Source: Gymnothorax reevesii
Lineage: Eukaryota; Chordata; Actinopteri; Anguilliformes; Muraenidae
DNA: 64,000 nucleotides
Assembly (NCBI GenBank): GCA_029721435.1
Contig: CM056580.1
Span: 74,115,367-74,179,366, forward strand
Reading direction: 5' to 3'
The position numbers and the translations under genes were made by a program. Below, in pieces: positions 11,705 to 23,800 of this stretch; within the stretch, counting starts at the first letter, position 1; the number at the start of each line of letters is the position of its first letter. The notes beneath the pieces are model-generated. The model saw only the letters and a program-made list of their open reading frames with translations. It was not told the origin of the DNA and ran no database searches.

Positions 11705-13210
11705 CTCAGCAACAAAAGTTTCTGTGACACCATTTATGTGTATGTTATAAATGACACGCAAAGATCTCAATGCAATCAATATGTTTATTTAACAGGAGAA
11801 ACACTGACTTTTCAGTGCCAGCGTCACTCAAAACGAAAAATGTCATTTTCATGCGTCATGAAGCACTTGTCTGACGTCTAACCAATTGTGACCTTCACAC
11901 TTCAATACCGGGTGTGACTTCCTCGTGCCATGATGCAAGCAACGCATCTCCGGCGCATGGACCGAATCAGATGTGCCAGAAATTGCTGTGGGATGTCATT
12001 CCAAATCTGACGTAGACGTTGTCGCAATTCCTGGAGTGTAGCTGGCGGGTTATCCAACCGCCGCAAACGTCAATCCATCTCGTCCCAAAGATGCTCGATT
12101 GGGGACATGTCTGGGGATCTGGCTGGCCATGGCAGGACATTGACATGTTGTTGCATCAGATACTGCTGTACAATCCTTGCAACGTGTGGTCTGGCGTTAT
12201 CATGTTGCAGCGTTATTCCGGGACCATGTTGCATCAAAAACGGTACCACCAATGGCCGTAGCACTTCATCGCGATATCTTTGACCTGTCAGATTTCCATC
12301 AATAACAAGCAAATCTGTTCTGTTTCTAGCCGTGATCCCTCCCCAAATCATGACACTACCACCTCCAAAACGATCAAATTCCTGAACACAGTTGTTGGCA
12401 TAACGTCCTCCACGTTGACGGTATACACGTAAACGACCATCACATCGGTTAAGCATGAATCTTGATTCATCAGTGAAGAGTACAAGATCCCACTGACGTT
12501 GGATCCACCGTCGATGTTGTTGTGCCCACTGTAGACGCAGTCGTCGGTGTTGTACTGTGAGTATTGGACGTCTTGCTGGCCGACGTGGGACAATGCCAAA
12601 ATGACGGAGACGGCGACGGATTGTCTTTGCAGACAGTCGCCTCAAACCAGGTATCGTTCTTGCAGTTATGGTTGCAGGTTGGAATCGATTTCGGAGATGG
12701 GTTGTTCGAATCCAGTTGTCCTGTCTGGGAGTGGTTACTCGTGGACGGCCGCTGCGAGGACGGTCTCTGACATGTCTTGTCTGCTGATGACGCTGCCATA
12801 AGTTCCAAATGGTGTTTCGGTGGACATTCAGGCGATGAGCAACTTCCCTCTGCGAGGTTCCGGATTCAATCATCCCAATGGCCCTCCACCGATCATTTTC
12901 AGACAGTCTTGGCATTTAGAGGATAAAGTTCCTGATCCGAAATGGCTGTGTTTTCGATAAGTGATGCTTCCGTCGTTCATCAGGCACAATGTGAACATTC
13001 CAAAAATTCTCCTCTTTTATTGCCATCCACAAGCATGATTTATGCACATTTTCACGTGCAAAGTCATTTTCTCGCATTTTCATGATTTCCATTTCAATGT
13101 TGTGTTTACGTGTACTGTTTCAGTCTAATATCACCATGTATGACAATTTCATAATTGCGTTATGAAAAATAATTAACAATATTGGTGTCACAGAAACTTT
13201 TGTTGCTGAG
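11705..13210 (-). mobile_element. Tc1/mariner (DD34E) transposon, nearly intact copy
   Basis: The ends are perfect inverted repeats of 28 bp: 11705-11732 starts CTCAGCAACAAAAG, and 13183-13210 is its exact reverse complement. TA lies on both sides (11703-11704 and 13211-13212), giving a clean TA target duplication. The 1,506-bp body holds a single transposase gene on the minus strand. Identical ends and only one coding lesion seen suggest a fairly recent insertion. Confidence 0.95.
11902..12915 (-). pseudogene. Tc1/mariner transposase, one premature stop
   Basis: The frame opens at 12915 with MPRLSENDRW and has two N-terminal HTH regions (for example SQREVAHRLNVHRNTIW near residues 21-37, and a GRPR-type linker at 56-59). 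A DDE catalytic core follows, with D149 (FTDESRF), D239 (QHDNARPH) and E274 (SPIEHLWDE). The D-E spacing is 34, hence DD34E. A TGA at 12072-12070 ends the open part after 281 residues. The same frame then continues cleanly for 55 more codons to the natural-looking stop at 11904-11902, giving 337 codons in all. Sister elements have Arg at this position, so the lesion looks like a CGA-to-TGA CpG transition. The truncated product keeps all three catalytic residues but loses its C-terminus, and activity is unlikely. Confidence 0.92.
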
Positions 13211-13254
13211 TATATTTGTGCATATGTGTATGGACTCAAACAGCCAAATGTCTT

Positions 13255-15595
13255 CAGGGTCACTCCGTGCCAAGTGGACCAGGGTCTGCACCGCATCGTC
13301 TCAGAAAAATTTGAAAAAAATCATGGGTGTTTGCCATCATTTCAAATCGTAAAATCCCAAATCTTATGTTCCATATCCTAATTTTTAATGGAGTAATTGC
13401 CAGTGTAAGGAGGTGATGTCCAGTCACTTGCGAATGTAGCAATGACTTCTAAGCATTTTTGAAGGGATACAAATACACTTTCCAGTGCTCCTAAACTAAT
13501 GTCAATGGGTGTGCAAAGGTAAAATTACCTGAAATTTATGAATCTGCTATTGGATTTGGCATAGCTCATTTGATTTTCCTGTAATAGGCTGTTGAAAATG
13601 ACCATTTATACAGAACCAAAATTTTTATTTGATCTTTAATTGGTCCCGTTTACTGAAGTATGCATGATCAGAGGTTCATATTGCAGCCTCATCCTCAGCA
13701 GCTACAGCACTCTGGCCTATTAAACCCAATCCAATCTCCTTTCTCTAGTTTAGGAGTAAATTACATATGAAAATGCTTATATCACAAAAAACCCCAAAAT
13801 GCCTTTTTATTTACTATGCTGTGTGGCTTATATCAGCCTGTAACATTCTGTAAATCCTGTCACCTTGCTAGTAAATGGCTGACATATGCATTATAAAATA
13901 AAGCCCAAAGGATCATAAAAATGCCAAAACTACAATTCATTCACGAATCCTTAATAATCAAGTAATATTGCAATGTATGCAAGTACTTGCCCATGAATTG
14001 GGAAAGGTAAGGCAGTCATTAGGGAATTAATTTTCTAATGGCTCTTATATGAAACCCAAATTACTTTAACCCGTGCTGCAGGCTGAAAAGACACAGATTC
14101 AAGGATATTTTGAACACTGATGTTCTTGCAAAAAGGCATGGGAAAGCCAGAGATTTATCCTACAGTATTGATTTTCGTTTTTATGTAAAATCATACTACC
14201 ATTGTACTGTGCCCCTCATTTACGTCAGTATTCTCTTCTAAAAAAAGAACAATAATAAGACTGAAAATATAATGAAGTTGTCAATAATTTGGGTATTATG
14301 AATTCAATTGATGAGATTATTCATTAGGAGTCTACTTGTACATTCTGGTGCTAATCATGCGTGTTGTAGTGATGTAGATGATTTTTTTGTGATCTTTTGG
14401 GCTTCATTTTACAACGCATATGTTAGCCATTTACAAGCAAGTTGGCAGGATTTACTAAATGTTACAAGCTGATATAAGCCACTCAGCATGGTAAATAAAA
14501 ATGCCAGAATGATTCTCAAATGAGTTGTACACACAACATGAATTTTCTACTGTTTATTGCCCTAATATAAAATTTGCTCCACAAATTTTCTCAGATGTTT
14601 TCTGGTGTGTCCACATGACCAAATCATGCCTTGAATTTAGGCATTTTTGGACATTTTTTATCATCAGCATTTTCAGATGGAAGTTACTGCTGAACTAGCG
14701 ACAGGAGATTGGATTGGATTTAAGGGGCCAGAGTGCTGTAGCTGCTGAGGATGAGGCTGCAATATGAACCTCTGATCATGCATACTTCAGTAAACGGGAC
14801 CAAATAAAGATCAAATAACAATTTTGGTTCTATATAAATGGTCATTTTCAACAGCCTATTACAGGAAAATTCAATGAGATTTGCCAAATCTGATAGCAGA
14901 TTCATAAATTTCAGGTAATTTTACCACTTGACAGCACCCATTGACAGTAATTTGGGAGCACTGTGGAATGTATTTGTATCCTTCAAAATCGCAAATAAGT
15001 CATTGCTACATTCACAAGCGACTAGACACCGCCTCCTTGTATTGCCAATGACTCCATGAAAATTTGGAGTCGGAACTTAAGGTTTGGGATTTGACCATTG
15101 AAACATGGCTGCCAACTGTCATGCATTTGGTGTGAGAAACGGGAGAGATTCAGTGACATATTCACATTCCCCTTCTGTAGTCAGCAATTACTCAATCAAT
15201 GCAATGCATGCGTTTCACAAATTGTTTCAATGAAATAAGACCGATTGAAAAATTTTTACAAAATTCCATTGCTTCCAACTCCCGAGTAAAGAAAAGCGTG
15301 AGAAGTCAGGAGTCATAATTGATTTCCATGTTACTAGTAGTGAAATCTGCCGTTACGCGTGTTAAACTCATAAACCTCCATGCACAAGGAATTCAATTCC
15401 TCCGGAGAATCTCTTTCCAACGCGCTGATTGAATAAGTGCAGCCTACAGCCTGGTAACGTGAATATGCCACTGAATCTCACGCCAAATGCGTGAGAGTTG
15501 GCAGCCCTCTTTGAAATGATGGCAAACTACCATGGTTTTTTTGTGGTGCGGTGCAAACTTTCCAAAGACTGGTCCACTTCGCGTGGAATGACCAT
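13255..15595. mobile_element. Foldback element with long inverted arms
   Basis: The left arm (about 13255-13921) matches the reverse complement of the right arm (about 14385-15595) over most of its length. Shared landmarks are GAAGTATGCATGATCAGAGG, CAGCAGCTACAGCACTCTGG and TTTGAAATGATGGCAAAC. The arms enclose a centre of about 460 bp and there is no coding frame. The right arm is interrupted by a separate ~400-bp element and carries ~150 bp more than the left around 14530-14690. It may be a non-autonomous transposon with long TIRs or a decayed inverted duplication. Outer borders are uncertain by about 20 bp. Confidence 0.75.
15107..15506. mobile_element. ~400-bp TIR element nested in the foldback right arm
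   Basis: The left end (TGGCTGCCAACTGTCATGC) and the reverse complement of the right end (GGGCTGCCAACTCTCACGC) match for about 50 bp, apart from an 11-nt insertion. The flanks ATTGAAAC and TTTGAAAT are a possible degraded 8-bp target duplication, which would fit hAT. The block has no counterpart in the opposite arm of the surrounding foldback, so it went in later. No transposase is present. Confidence 0.65.
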
Positions 15596-15839
15596 TCATT
15601 TGGGTTCTAACTTCCCGTTTTCTCGACTCCAGGTCATTTGCAAGAAATTTCAAAAACTCCAGAATTGCACAAGAAAGGCAGCAATTGAATTCTGCTCCTT
15701 CGAATTGATTCGGGCAGTTCACTCATAATCGGCTAAGATCATCTTGCTTGAAAACATTTTGAATTCAACGTATATTCGCTGTGGTTCAGGTAACTGCCTT
15801 TTTCTCAATTTCACACACGCTCATAAATTGACTGCTTGT

Positions 15840-16124
15840 AGAGAGAGATAAAACTGATGCTTCGCCTTAGAGTGGCTCGTTGCTCCTGCACGAACATTAT
15901 GTCCTTGGCCACGTCACTTCTTATTGGTCAACTTACAAACCCCGCCCTGTTTCATAAAACAGCCCGCCTTCATTTTCTCTCCTTGCTTTTTCATTGCTTG
16001 AGTTGAAAGAGTATGTTGCTAGGTGAAATTACGTCACAGATTTCTGTAACGCTGCGATGGTGGTGTGGCTGCCCCTGCCTCCGATTCAGCACTAGAGTGT
16101 CAACATCTCTACAACTTCTCCCGC
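15840..16124 (+). promoter_or_regulatory. Putative slc25a37 promoter and 5' UTR
   Basis: The stretch just upstream of the start codon has a GATA site AGATAA (15846-15851), a CACGTCAC near 15910, an inverted CCAAT box ATTGG (15923-15927), a GC box CCCCGCCC (15940-15947) and a CRE/ATF-like TTACGTCA (16029-16036). No TATA box is obvious. Mitoferrin-1 is known as a gene strongly expressed in developing red cells under GATA control, so a GATA site is plausible, but one motif proves nothing. The transcription start is not determined. Confidence 0.5.
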
Positions 16125-16319
16125 ATGGAGTTGCGCATCGATCCTGTAATTACAACCTTGGACATGTCGGAGAGTGAAGATATCAGAGATGGCAAGTCCT
16201 TGGAAGGGGATGACTACGAGAGTTTGCCAGCCACTGCTTCCTTGGCGACCCACATGACAGCAGGAGCCGTGGCAGGGATACTGGAGCATACTCTGATGTA
16301 CCCCGTGGACTCTGTCAAG
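16125..16319 (+). CDS. slc25a37: slc25a37 coding exon 1
   Basis: Residues 1-65. It encodes a hydrophilic acidic leader (about residues 1-40) and the first membrane helix, starting [15 protein letters not shown]. It ends in AAG (Lys65) at a donor GTATTATAGG. The intron is phase 0 and falls directly after the signature PVDSVK. Confidence 0.93.
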
Positions 16320-19300
16320 GTATTATAGGCTAAGTGTATTAGCCTGCTCGTACCCATTTAACAGAATGAAGTTTGCCGCATTCAGCGCTCTGCCTAGCTC
16401 ATTAGTAGCTAAGCAGCTGAGAATCCATCTGGACTCAACGTGGTTATGTTATCTGCTAGCTTGTTAGCTATCGTGCTTAGTGCAGTCACTCGTGTCTTCT
16501 CTACCTCGCTGGCTTGTCTCACCGGCGGTAGTTGACTTGCTAGCAAGCTAGCGAGCTACCTCACTGGGTTAGTTGCAGCTAAGCAACGTTACTTTACGTT
16601 AACTCGGTTGCTGCTGAGGAGCTCGGCGAGTTTGCTAGCAAGATAGACGTTCTTGTGAGTTTATCAATTGTATGACGAGTACTTGAGTAACTTCATCTGA
16701 ACTAAACGATGTTCTTTAATTGAACAGAAGTTTTAGTCAGAATAATATCGCTAATGAGCACAACTGCGTTTTTCACCCTTGCGAGGCTGCCAGGTTTATT
16801 TAACTCGTCAAACCACGCTGCACCACATCAGGTACTTCGTGTACTTCGAAAACGCCAAGTGAAGGTCACGACCCGGTGCAGAGGAACTGTCTTAATAACA
16901 TGCGGTTAACTGACCGCGGCCCGATGCCATCTCATGTAACGTTAATTGCATGGGAAGTCCTGACTTGTTAAACTTGAATTGGCGATCTAGGGCATGCCGT
17001 CAGTTTGTGACAATTAAGTTAGCCTTGCTAAAACAAAATTTTACTGTCAAATCCTCAACTAATGGATTCTTGCGTTTTTGAAATTCTTCGCTCGAGATAT
17101 TCTGGGTGATAAGCCGCTTACACACCGGACGCGAAACGAATTTTTCGCTTGACAGATTACATTCAAAGTCCGTGCAATTCGCGTCTTTGCATTGACTTTG
17201 AATGTAATCTGTCGTGCGAAAAAAACCGTTTCGCGTCCGGTGTGAAAGCAGCTATACTCTATGGATTGTGACGCTGATTGAATTAGGCGTTATATGAGAT
17301 GTGGCAGCTCAATACCCGTGGTTCAGAACACACTGTCACCATGCTATTCTCTTCCGGCCGGACATGGAATCGTTTTTGTCCCATCTGCGACATTCTGCTT
17401 CAGCAAGTTAGTTATCTTACGCCAATGGGTCTTTAAAAATGCCGATGTCATGATTGTGTAGTACAATTACACCACTTAACAAGACAGGCAAATCATTGAA
17501 ACTAGGGTACCGGTTGTGCAAGTTTGACTTTTTCGGGAATGCGGTTCATTTGCCTTTGAGTTGGGATACTGTGTAGACCTGGGTGATGTTTTCCTGTCGT
17601 CCCATCTGTCCAGAACTGATCTGTGTAACCCCGATTATTAACTTTTAAAACCGCAGTTTACTCAGACGTTCCCTTGGCCACTAAACCGTGGGGACAAGGA
17701 TTGTGCTGTAGGGACATAGGGTCTTATAAAATTTTGCCTGGATTTTATTCTGAAACATTTCGTACCCTTAAAACAGAAAAGTGGCGTACAGCGAAACAAC
17801 ATCCTCGTTAATTCATATAACAGTGGATGAGTTGAACTGCAAGCTATTTTAATTTATCCAATGAGGATCAGTGTGAAATTTAGCGTTAGTGCACAGTACT
17901 ATTAATTTAGATTATTTTTAATGTCAAGTTTTTTTTTTCTTATTACAAATCCGAAATTTGCGAGGAAAGTTACAGGCACATCTTTTCTGTGTCTTGCACC
18001 CTTTAGAAAGGAGGACAGTGATCTGGGACAGCAGTATTAAAATCTGTATACTTATCAGTGTATAGCTGTAATGTGGAGCTTTTCTGCATGTCAAAAGGAG
18101 CTTATTATCTAAACTTGTCTCGGTTAAAGCCACTTCAGTTAAATGGCTTGTCTTCATGCTAGATGATCCTGTCCTTCCATTCAAAAGTCTGACTCGGACC
18201 ATTGTGGTTGCCGCCCTCTCTGAGAGGTTTGGCTGAGTTCACCTTAATGCTGTAAGTTTAATAGCTGAGCTTGGTCGCTGTGTTGCATTCGGCGGCAACA
18301 AGTCTGTCAGCCCCTTGTAAGTAAAGTTTCTGATCTCTGAAATTTGAAGTGGGTTGTAATTGGCCACCGCTGTAATAATGTTTTTGTAATAATACCCCCC
18401 CTTGAATCCGTGGCAACAACCCCTGTGCATTTTGTCATGTAAATGACATTTTGTGTTGGGCTGAGGTATCTTACTTGATCTGTCTAGAAAGCCACAGCCT
18501 TATTATCTGAAATGTGGTCAACCCACTACTTTGGCTTGCTCCACAGTAATGTTCACTATTTAACCGACATACTCGGGTACAGAGTTAGAAAGTTCTGATG
18601 GCTTACCCTTGATGAGGCTGTGACCGTCAAATGATGCGACCTGCCCTCAAATGTACCTTCTGTCATTATTTAGCCTGACTTCCTGCCTTGGTTGCTGAAT
18701 ACCAAGAGTGGCTTGTTGTAGTGAGTCATATTTGAGAGCCGAGTGAGCTCATTTTTGGTGTGGGGCATTTATCTCTCATGGTCATGGCTGCTGAATATTC
18801 CCTTGTAATCTTGTTAAAATAGATATCGTGTTTGTCTCCCATTCTTGTCAAAGGCTCTTCGTGGCAGAGCGGTGTAATTTGGTACAAATACAAATATCTC
18901 TTATCTCTGTATTTTGAAGCATTATATAAATTGCTGCATTTGGAGAGAAACTGTTATGCCAGCGTTGTTAAATTATCCCGTAGAGGGCTGAAATACATTT
19001 TTAATTAAATCTATACATTCTTTATCGTGTGCTGTTGAAAACCTATCATGTGGCAACTTGTTTACAAGAGATCTTGCCAGGTTTTCAACAGCTTTGATTT
19101 TGGCATCTTGCATGATTGACCAACAATAGCAGCATTTAGCGCTCTAAAGGTTAACAGTATGATGGCAGTAGATGTGCTCATGGATGTGCTAGGCTGCACA
19201 ATGCCCTGATAAGAAGGTGTCTGATCAACCACACAAGGAGTGTGTGTCCTGAGTGCAATACATTGAACAAAATGTCTGTTTGTCTCTAACTTTGTAATGC

Positions 19301-20811
19301 GGTCAGTGATCTGACATGCTCAGTGTAGTTACATGTGATTTATCACTTGACTTGGACTTTAAACCTGACATTCATGCACATGTTTTTGAGCGGATTGTTT
19401 GAAATATCGCCCTCTTTTATCAGGTATCTTCTCAGTAATGATACACGTGTTTTAGAGCCATATCTCATGTAAAGAATTTTGCTGCAGTAAGTTGGCTTCT
19501 GCCAATAAATGAAAAATCTTTATTGGTAATAAGATAGGTTGTAAATTAAATGGCAAACAAATATTAAAAATAATTTAATCTTGATTTTTCTTGTGGTATC
19601 ATGTGATATTGCTGGTATTTTGTGGATTACAGGGGCCAGTACCGTGACTTTGACTGGTGAATCTAATAGAACAGGACTGACTCTGTAAATCAGTGAAGAA
19701 TTGTACAACTCTTCGCTTGGATGCGAATGTTTCCTGTAGATTTTTATCCCATTTCGAATCTCATTCAGAGAGAGAATAATTGTCTGGTCATTCATTTACT
19801 TCCGTGAAAATAGTTTACTGCTGGGACTGTCCGTGATTACATTTACAGCACTCGAGTGACGGAAGCAGCGCAGACTTTGTTGCATTTGTCTGTGTATTGT
19901 CGAAATGACTATTTATTGTCTTGCTGCCGGATGACACCACTGTACAGTGGCAGAGGTGTGGTTGTAGTGTAACTGACATTGGTTTGGTCGCCGGGGGAAG
20001 TGCCAGCATTTTGAAAGGATGATTACTGCTGTGACAGTGGCGAGGCCTGAGTGGTTGTGCAATCCGCACACACGTGCTGTGAGCTCCAGTGAATGAGTGT
20101 CTCTGTGAATGCATAAAGAAGCATACATGTGCTTCTCGAAAGGAACCTTTACCCTCGGCTATCTCTGAGTACGGGGCATGCAGGAGTAACCTTTAATCAG
20201 AGATTAAGCCCTCTGTGAGGGGACTTGGGGCCCATTGAGACTACAGCATGGATGCGTAAGGCTTGGGTGCCGAACAGACTTGTGCACTGTCGTATTGGAG
20301 TATATTAAATGCACACTTTTTAAAATTGGTTAGTTGCGTGGAGTTGGGTTGCGGGAGGGTAATGCGCATACTTGATATGGAGATGTGGCAGTTTACGGTA
20401 GATGTGGTTTGATGTGGTAAAATGTTTGTACAAGAGGAAGCAGAAGAGGTCTCTGCTGGATTCCCCACTTGGCTGTGAAAGCAAAGTATCCTCAGCAGTT
20501 TCATTGTGAAACGGATCATGATTCATGGGCAGCTGGAGAGATGATTCACTGGCTGTTATGTAATGATGGAAGAGCCCGGGTGAGTGCAGTGTGCTGTTCC
20601 TGAACGGGGATGGTGCTCTGTGTGGGCTGCAGTTCCTGTCTGGTGTGCTGCCTTCCTTATGCCTGGATCCAGGCAGAGGAGAAGGAAGAGAGAGAAACTG
20701 TCTCATCAGCTCTCTCTGCAGGGCACTGCTCGTGAGGAAATGAGTGGTGCTTTGGTGGGGTACTCCACTGCTGTGGGCTGGGCACAGAGGCGTGTGGTGT
20801 TATCTGCTCAA

Positions 20812-20850
<39 letters not shown>

Positions 20851-23800
20851 AGGGACACTGCCTGCCATTTTCAGTGCAGCAGTATGGAGAATCAGGCTCC
20901 AGCAGACACAGGTTAGGCTCACTCCCCCTCCTATGGAAGAGATTATCAAACTATCCACCACGCGGCCCCCTGCTCCTCGCTCTCGCGCTAGCACGCACAC
21001 ACACACACACATATACTCACACACGCACGCGCAACCGTGCAGCAGCAGGAATGTAGCCCTCGTGCTTTCCCATTGGCGGGCGGCCCTTGCTCGTCCGTGC
21101 AGGTCAGGCCGTGGTTAGCACTGCCAGGGCCGCCACGCGCAAAGGGGCCCCAGCGTTCAGACGGCGGAAGAAACGAGGCCGTCCCACTGCGGCGTGTTAA
21201 TCAACTGTGTGCTCTGCTGACTACCATGCGCCTCATAAGACTAGGGAGCCCCTGCGGCCTGTCAGAATGGTGCAGCCCCTCTCACAAATCCGGAACCATT
21301 CACAGCCAGGGCAGGGGGTTGTAAACTGTGTTGTTGCCGATGGCAATAAAATTCTTTCCAGCTCACGGCAGCCTCTGACACTAATTTTCACTCGAGCCCC
21401 ATCCAAACCTGATTGAGCTGTTCCTGCGCAACATGGTGGCTAAACAACTTTGTCTGTGGAATGGAATGCATTCTCAAAGACCAGAGTCAAAATTAAAACC
21501 ACACAGTAATGTTTAACTGTCTTTACTTGCATTGCACGTTGCAGTTCTAGAGTTTGAAAACATTTTCACAACGTAATGGCAAACCACACATTTTTACGCC
21601 ATGTTAAAGTCAACTGTACCAAGTTTCCAGTAAATATTGATTTGCTCATTTCCCCTATTGCAGTATTTACATTGGTTCTATCTATCGATGGCTATATTGT
21701 TCACACTTTGCGGTGAATATACGTGTGCTGCCCCATATGTTATCTTTCCATTGTACTGAAGTCTTTCTTCCCCTGCCTAAAAATGGTGGTATTTACAGGG
21801 TGCCTCTCATCATGTTCTGTGCATCCGGCTCTCTCATTTGTGAAAGTGCCTTAATCCTGCGAAGAATGCACTACCTGCTGCATAGACGAGACCTTCGGCA
21901 ATATAATGCCAACGAGTGCGGCTCTCTGCATGACTTGGCATTTATTTATCCTCAGGTTTGGTTTGCTCTCTTCCTGAATAATGAATGGTGTAAGCAGGTA
22001 GGTTTTCCCTTGTGTCTGAGATGGGAACACTTTTTTGTCTTTTTAAATGCTAAAAGCATTTGGAGGAATCCTGTGTCTGCTAACAACACCTGAAATATAT
22101 ATTTTTTTTGCCTGATACGGATGAGAACTCCTCACTAATCACATGAGTCACCAACTTCTTAGATACTCCAAAAAGCAGATTTATTGGAGAGGTGAAGGAA
22201 CTTGTGCCACCTTACTGGGCACAACAGGAAAGGAACCCGCTGCTTCTGACCAGGTGTCATTTGTTGTTTAAGCACAAAAGTGGTTTGATCAGTTTACTCA
22301 ATTTTCTGGAAAGGTGTACAATAGTCCAAGAATCACTTGAGTAAATCTTGGTCCTAATTTGGTCGAGGTCAAGGTCATCGGAAAACCAAAAATTGTTTAA
22401 AACATCTCCCTCGGCAGGGTATGTTATGCCTGGCACCAATTGTTGAATTTTTTTTATTTTAAATGTAAAAAAATTGACGATAAAATTAATAATTTTAACT
22501 TTTTTCTGCATTTGCTGTCATAGGTTATTGACTGCCAATGCTCACCAATAATGGTGGCAGTATATAGATATATTGGTAATGCAGAAATATTAGTCTGGGT
22601 GCACATGGATGCATATCTTGGTCAATGTGGATGTTTGCCCACAATGATTCAATTGCATATTTTGTTACTGCATTAATATACTGGCAAATTGCTGTGTGGT
22701 GTAGAGTTTTATGCGTATGTTTGGCCGCTAAAGGTCTTGTGTCGATATTGGGTTAAAATCATGTGGGAATTTTGTGGAATGGCTGCAGTTTATTACGCAC
22801 CTTGTAAATGAGTGCAGTCTTCAGCACTTTCAAATGTGGATACTGCGAAATGGCTACGTACAACAAGCGTCACGCAGGAGTCTGGGTTGTTGCACCACAA
22901 CTAGCTCGTCTAATAGCCTTTTTCACTTGTATACCCAATGATCAAAGAAAAAAGATTAAATTACAATGTAACAGCATCACCAGTGATCCTGCTGCATTAT
23001 CTCCTCATTGCTTCATTGACTGGTTAACCGTTGTTTTGTGGCCCAACGATGACACCAGATTTAATCCCATCAGTTTTTTGACAAAGCCTGATCGAAAGGT
23101 TGTTTTGCTATCTAATCTCCATTGTTGTGAGTAACTGAAAAATATAGTGATTTGTGAATTGTAATGCATGGTGCTCTTGTGATTGGATTGAAGCTCAAAC
23201 AAAATGAAGTTTCCTCATGTAAACGTCTTAACTTGAATGAAAAACCTGAATGCGACTGACGGTGTCAGCTGATCTAACAAGGTGCTGTAGTCCTTCTGAT
23301 AACTGGATGGATAGCAGTGGAAAGGCTCCATTGGATTGCCTCTGCACTTGGACCCTTCTGCTCAGGTTTGATAGGCCTACATGCAGTGAAGTCATGTTGT
23401 ATTATTCACATGCATGGACAAACATGGCGGCATCTATAAAAACCCAGTCAGCGACCAAGATTATGTATCTTTTAAATTATTTAAATGAATTGTAGGTGGT
23501 TTAAGCAACATTATAACTCTGTTTTATCCAGATGTGAGACTACTTAAATTGGTAATTAGTTAAACCACAACATTGGCTACATGGAAATGTTGGATGTTGG
23601 GAAGAGCGAATGACAGATCTGTTCTGATTGTAGCCTACATTTCGGATGTATAAATGCTCGCAGTGATCTGATTGCTTTTTTGCAGACTGTACGATCCAGT
23701 TCATTAGTCTGAGAATTTTCTGTCAAAATAAAACAAAAGGTGTTTGCTTTCAATGTAGCTATCAATTCTCCCTGAAGAGTCACATCCCCAAATATTTGCT

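Noticed and set aside
16065..16124. Upstream in-frame start for slc25a37 (GTG, 20 extra residues)
   Set aside because: It is not ATG, and the ATG at 16125 gives the MELR start known from mitoferrin-1 proteins.
21713..22093. A 126-codon frame within intron 1
   Set aside because: It shows no family resemblance, and it lies in a long intron where chance frames of this size occur.
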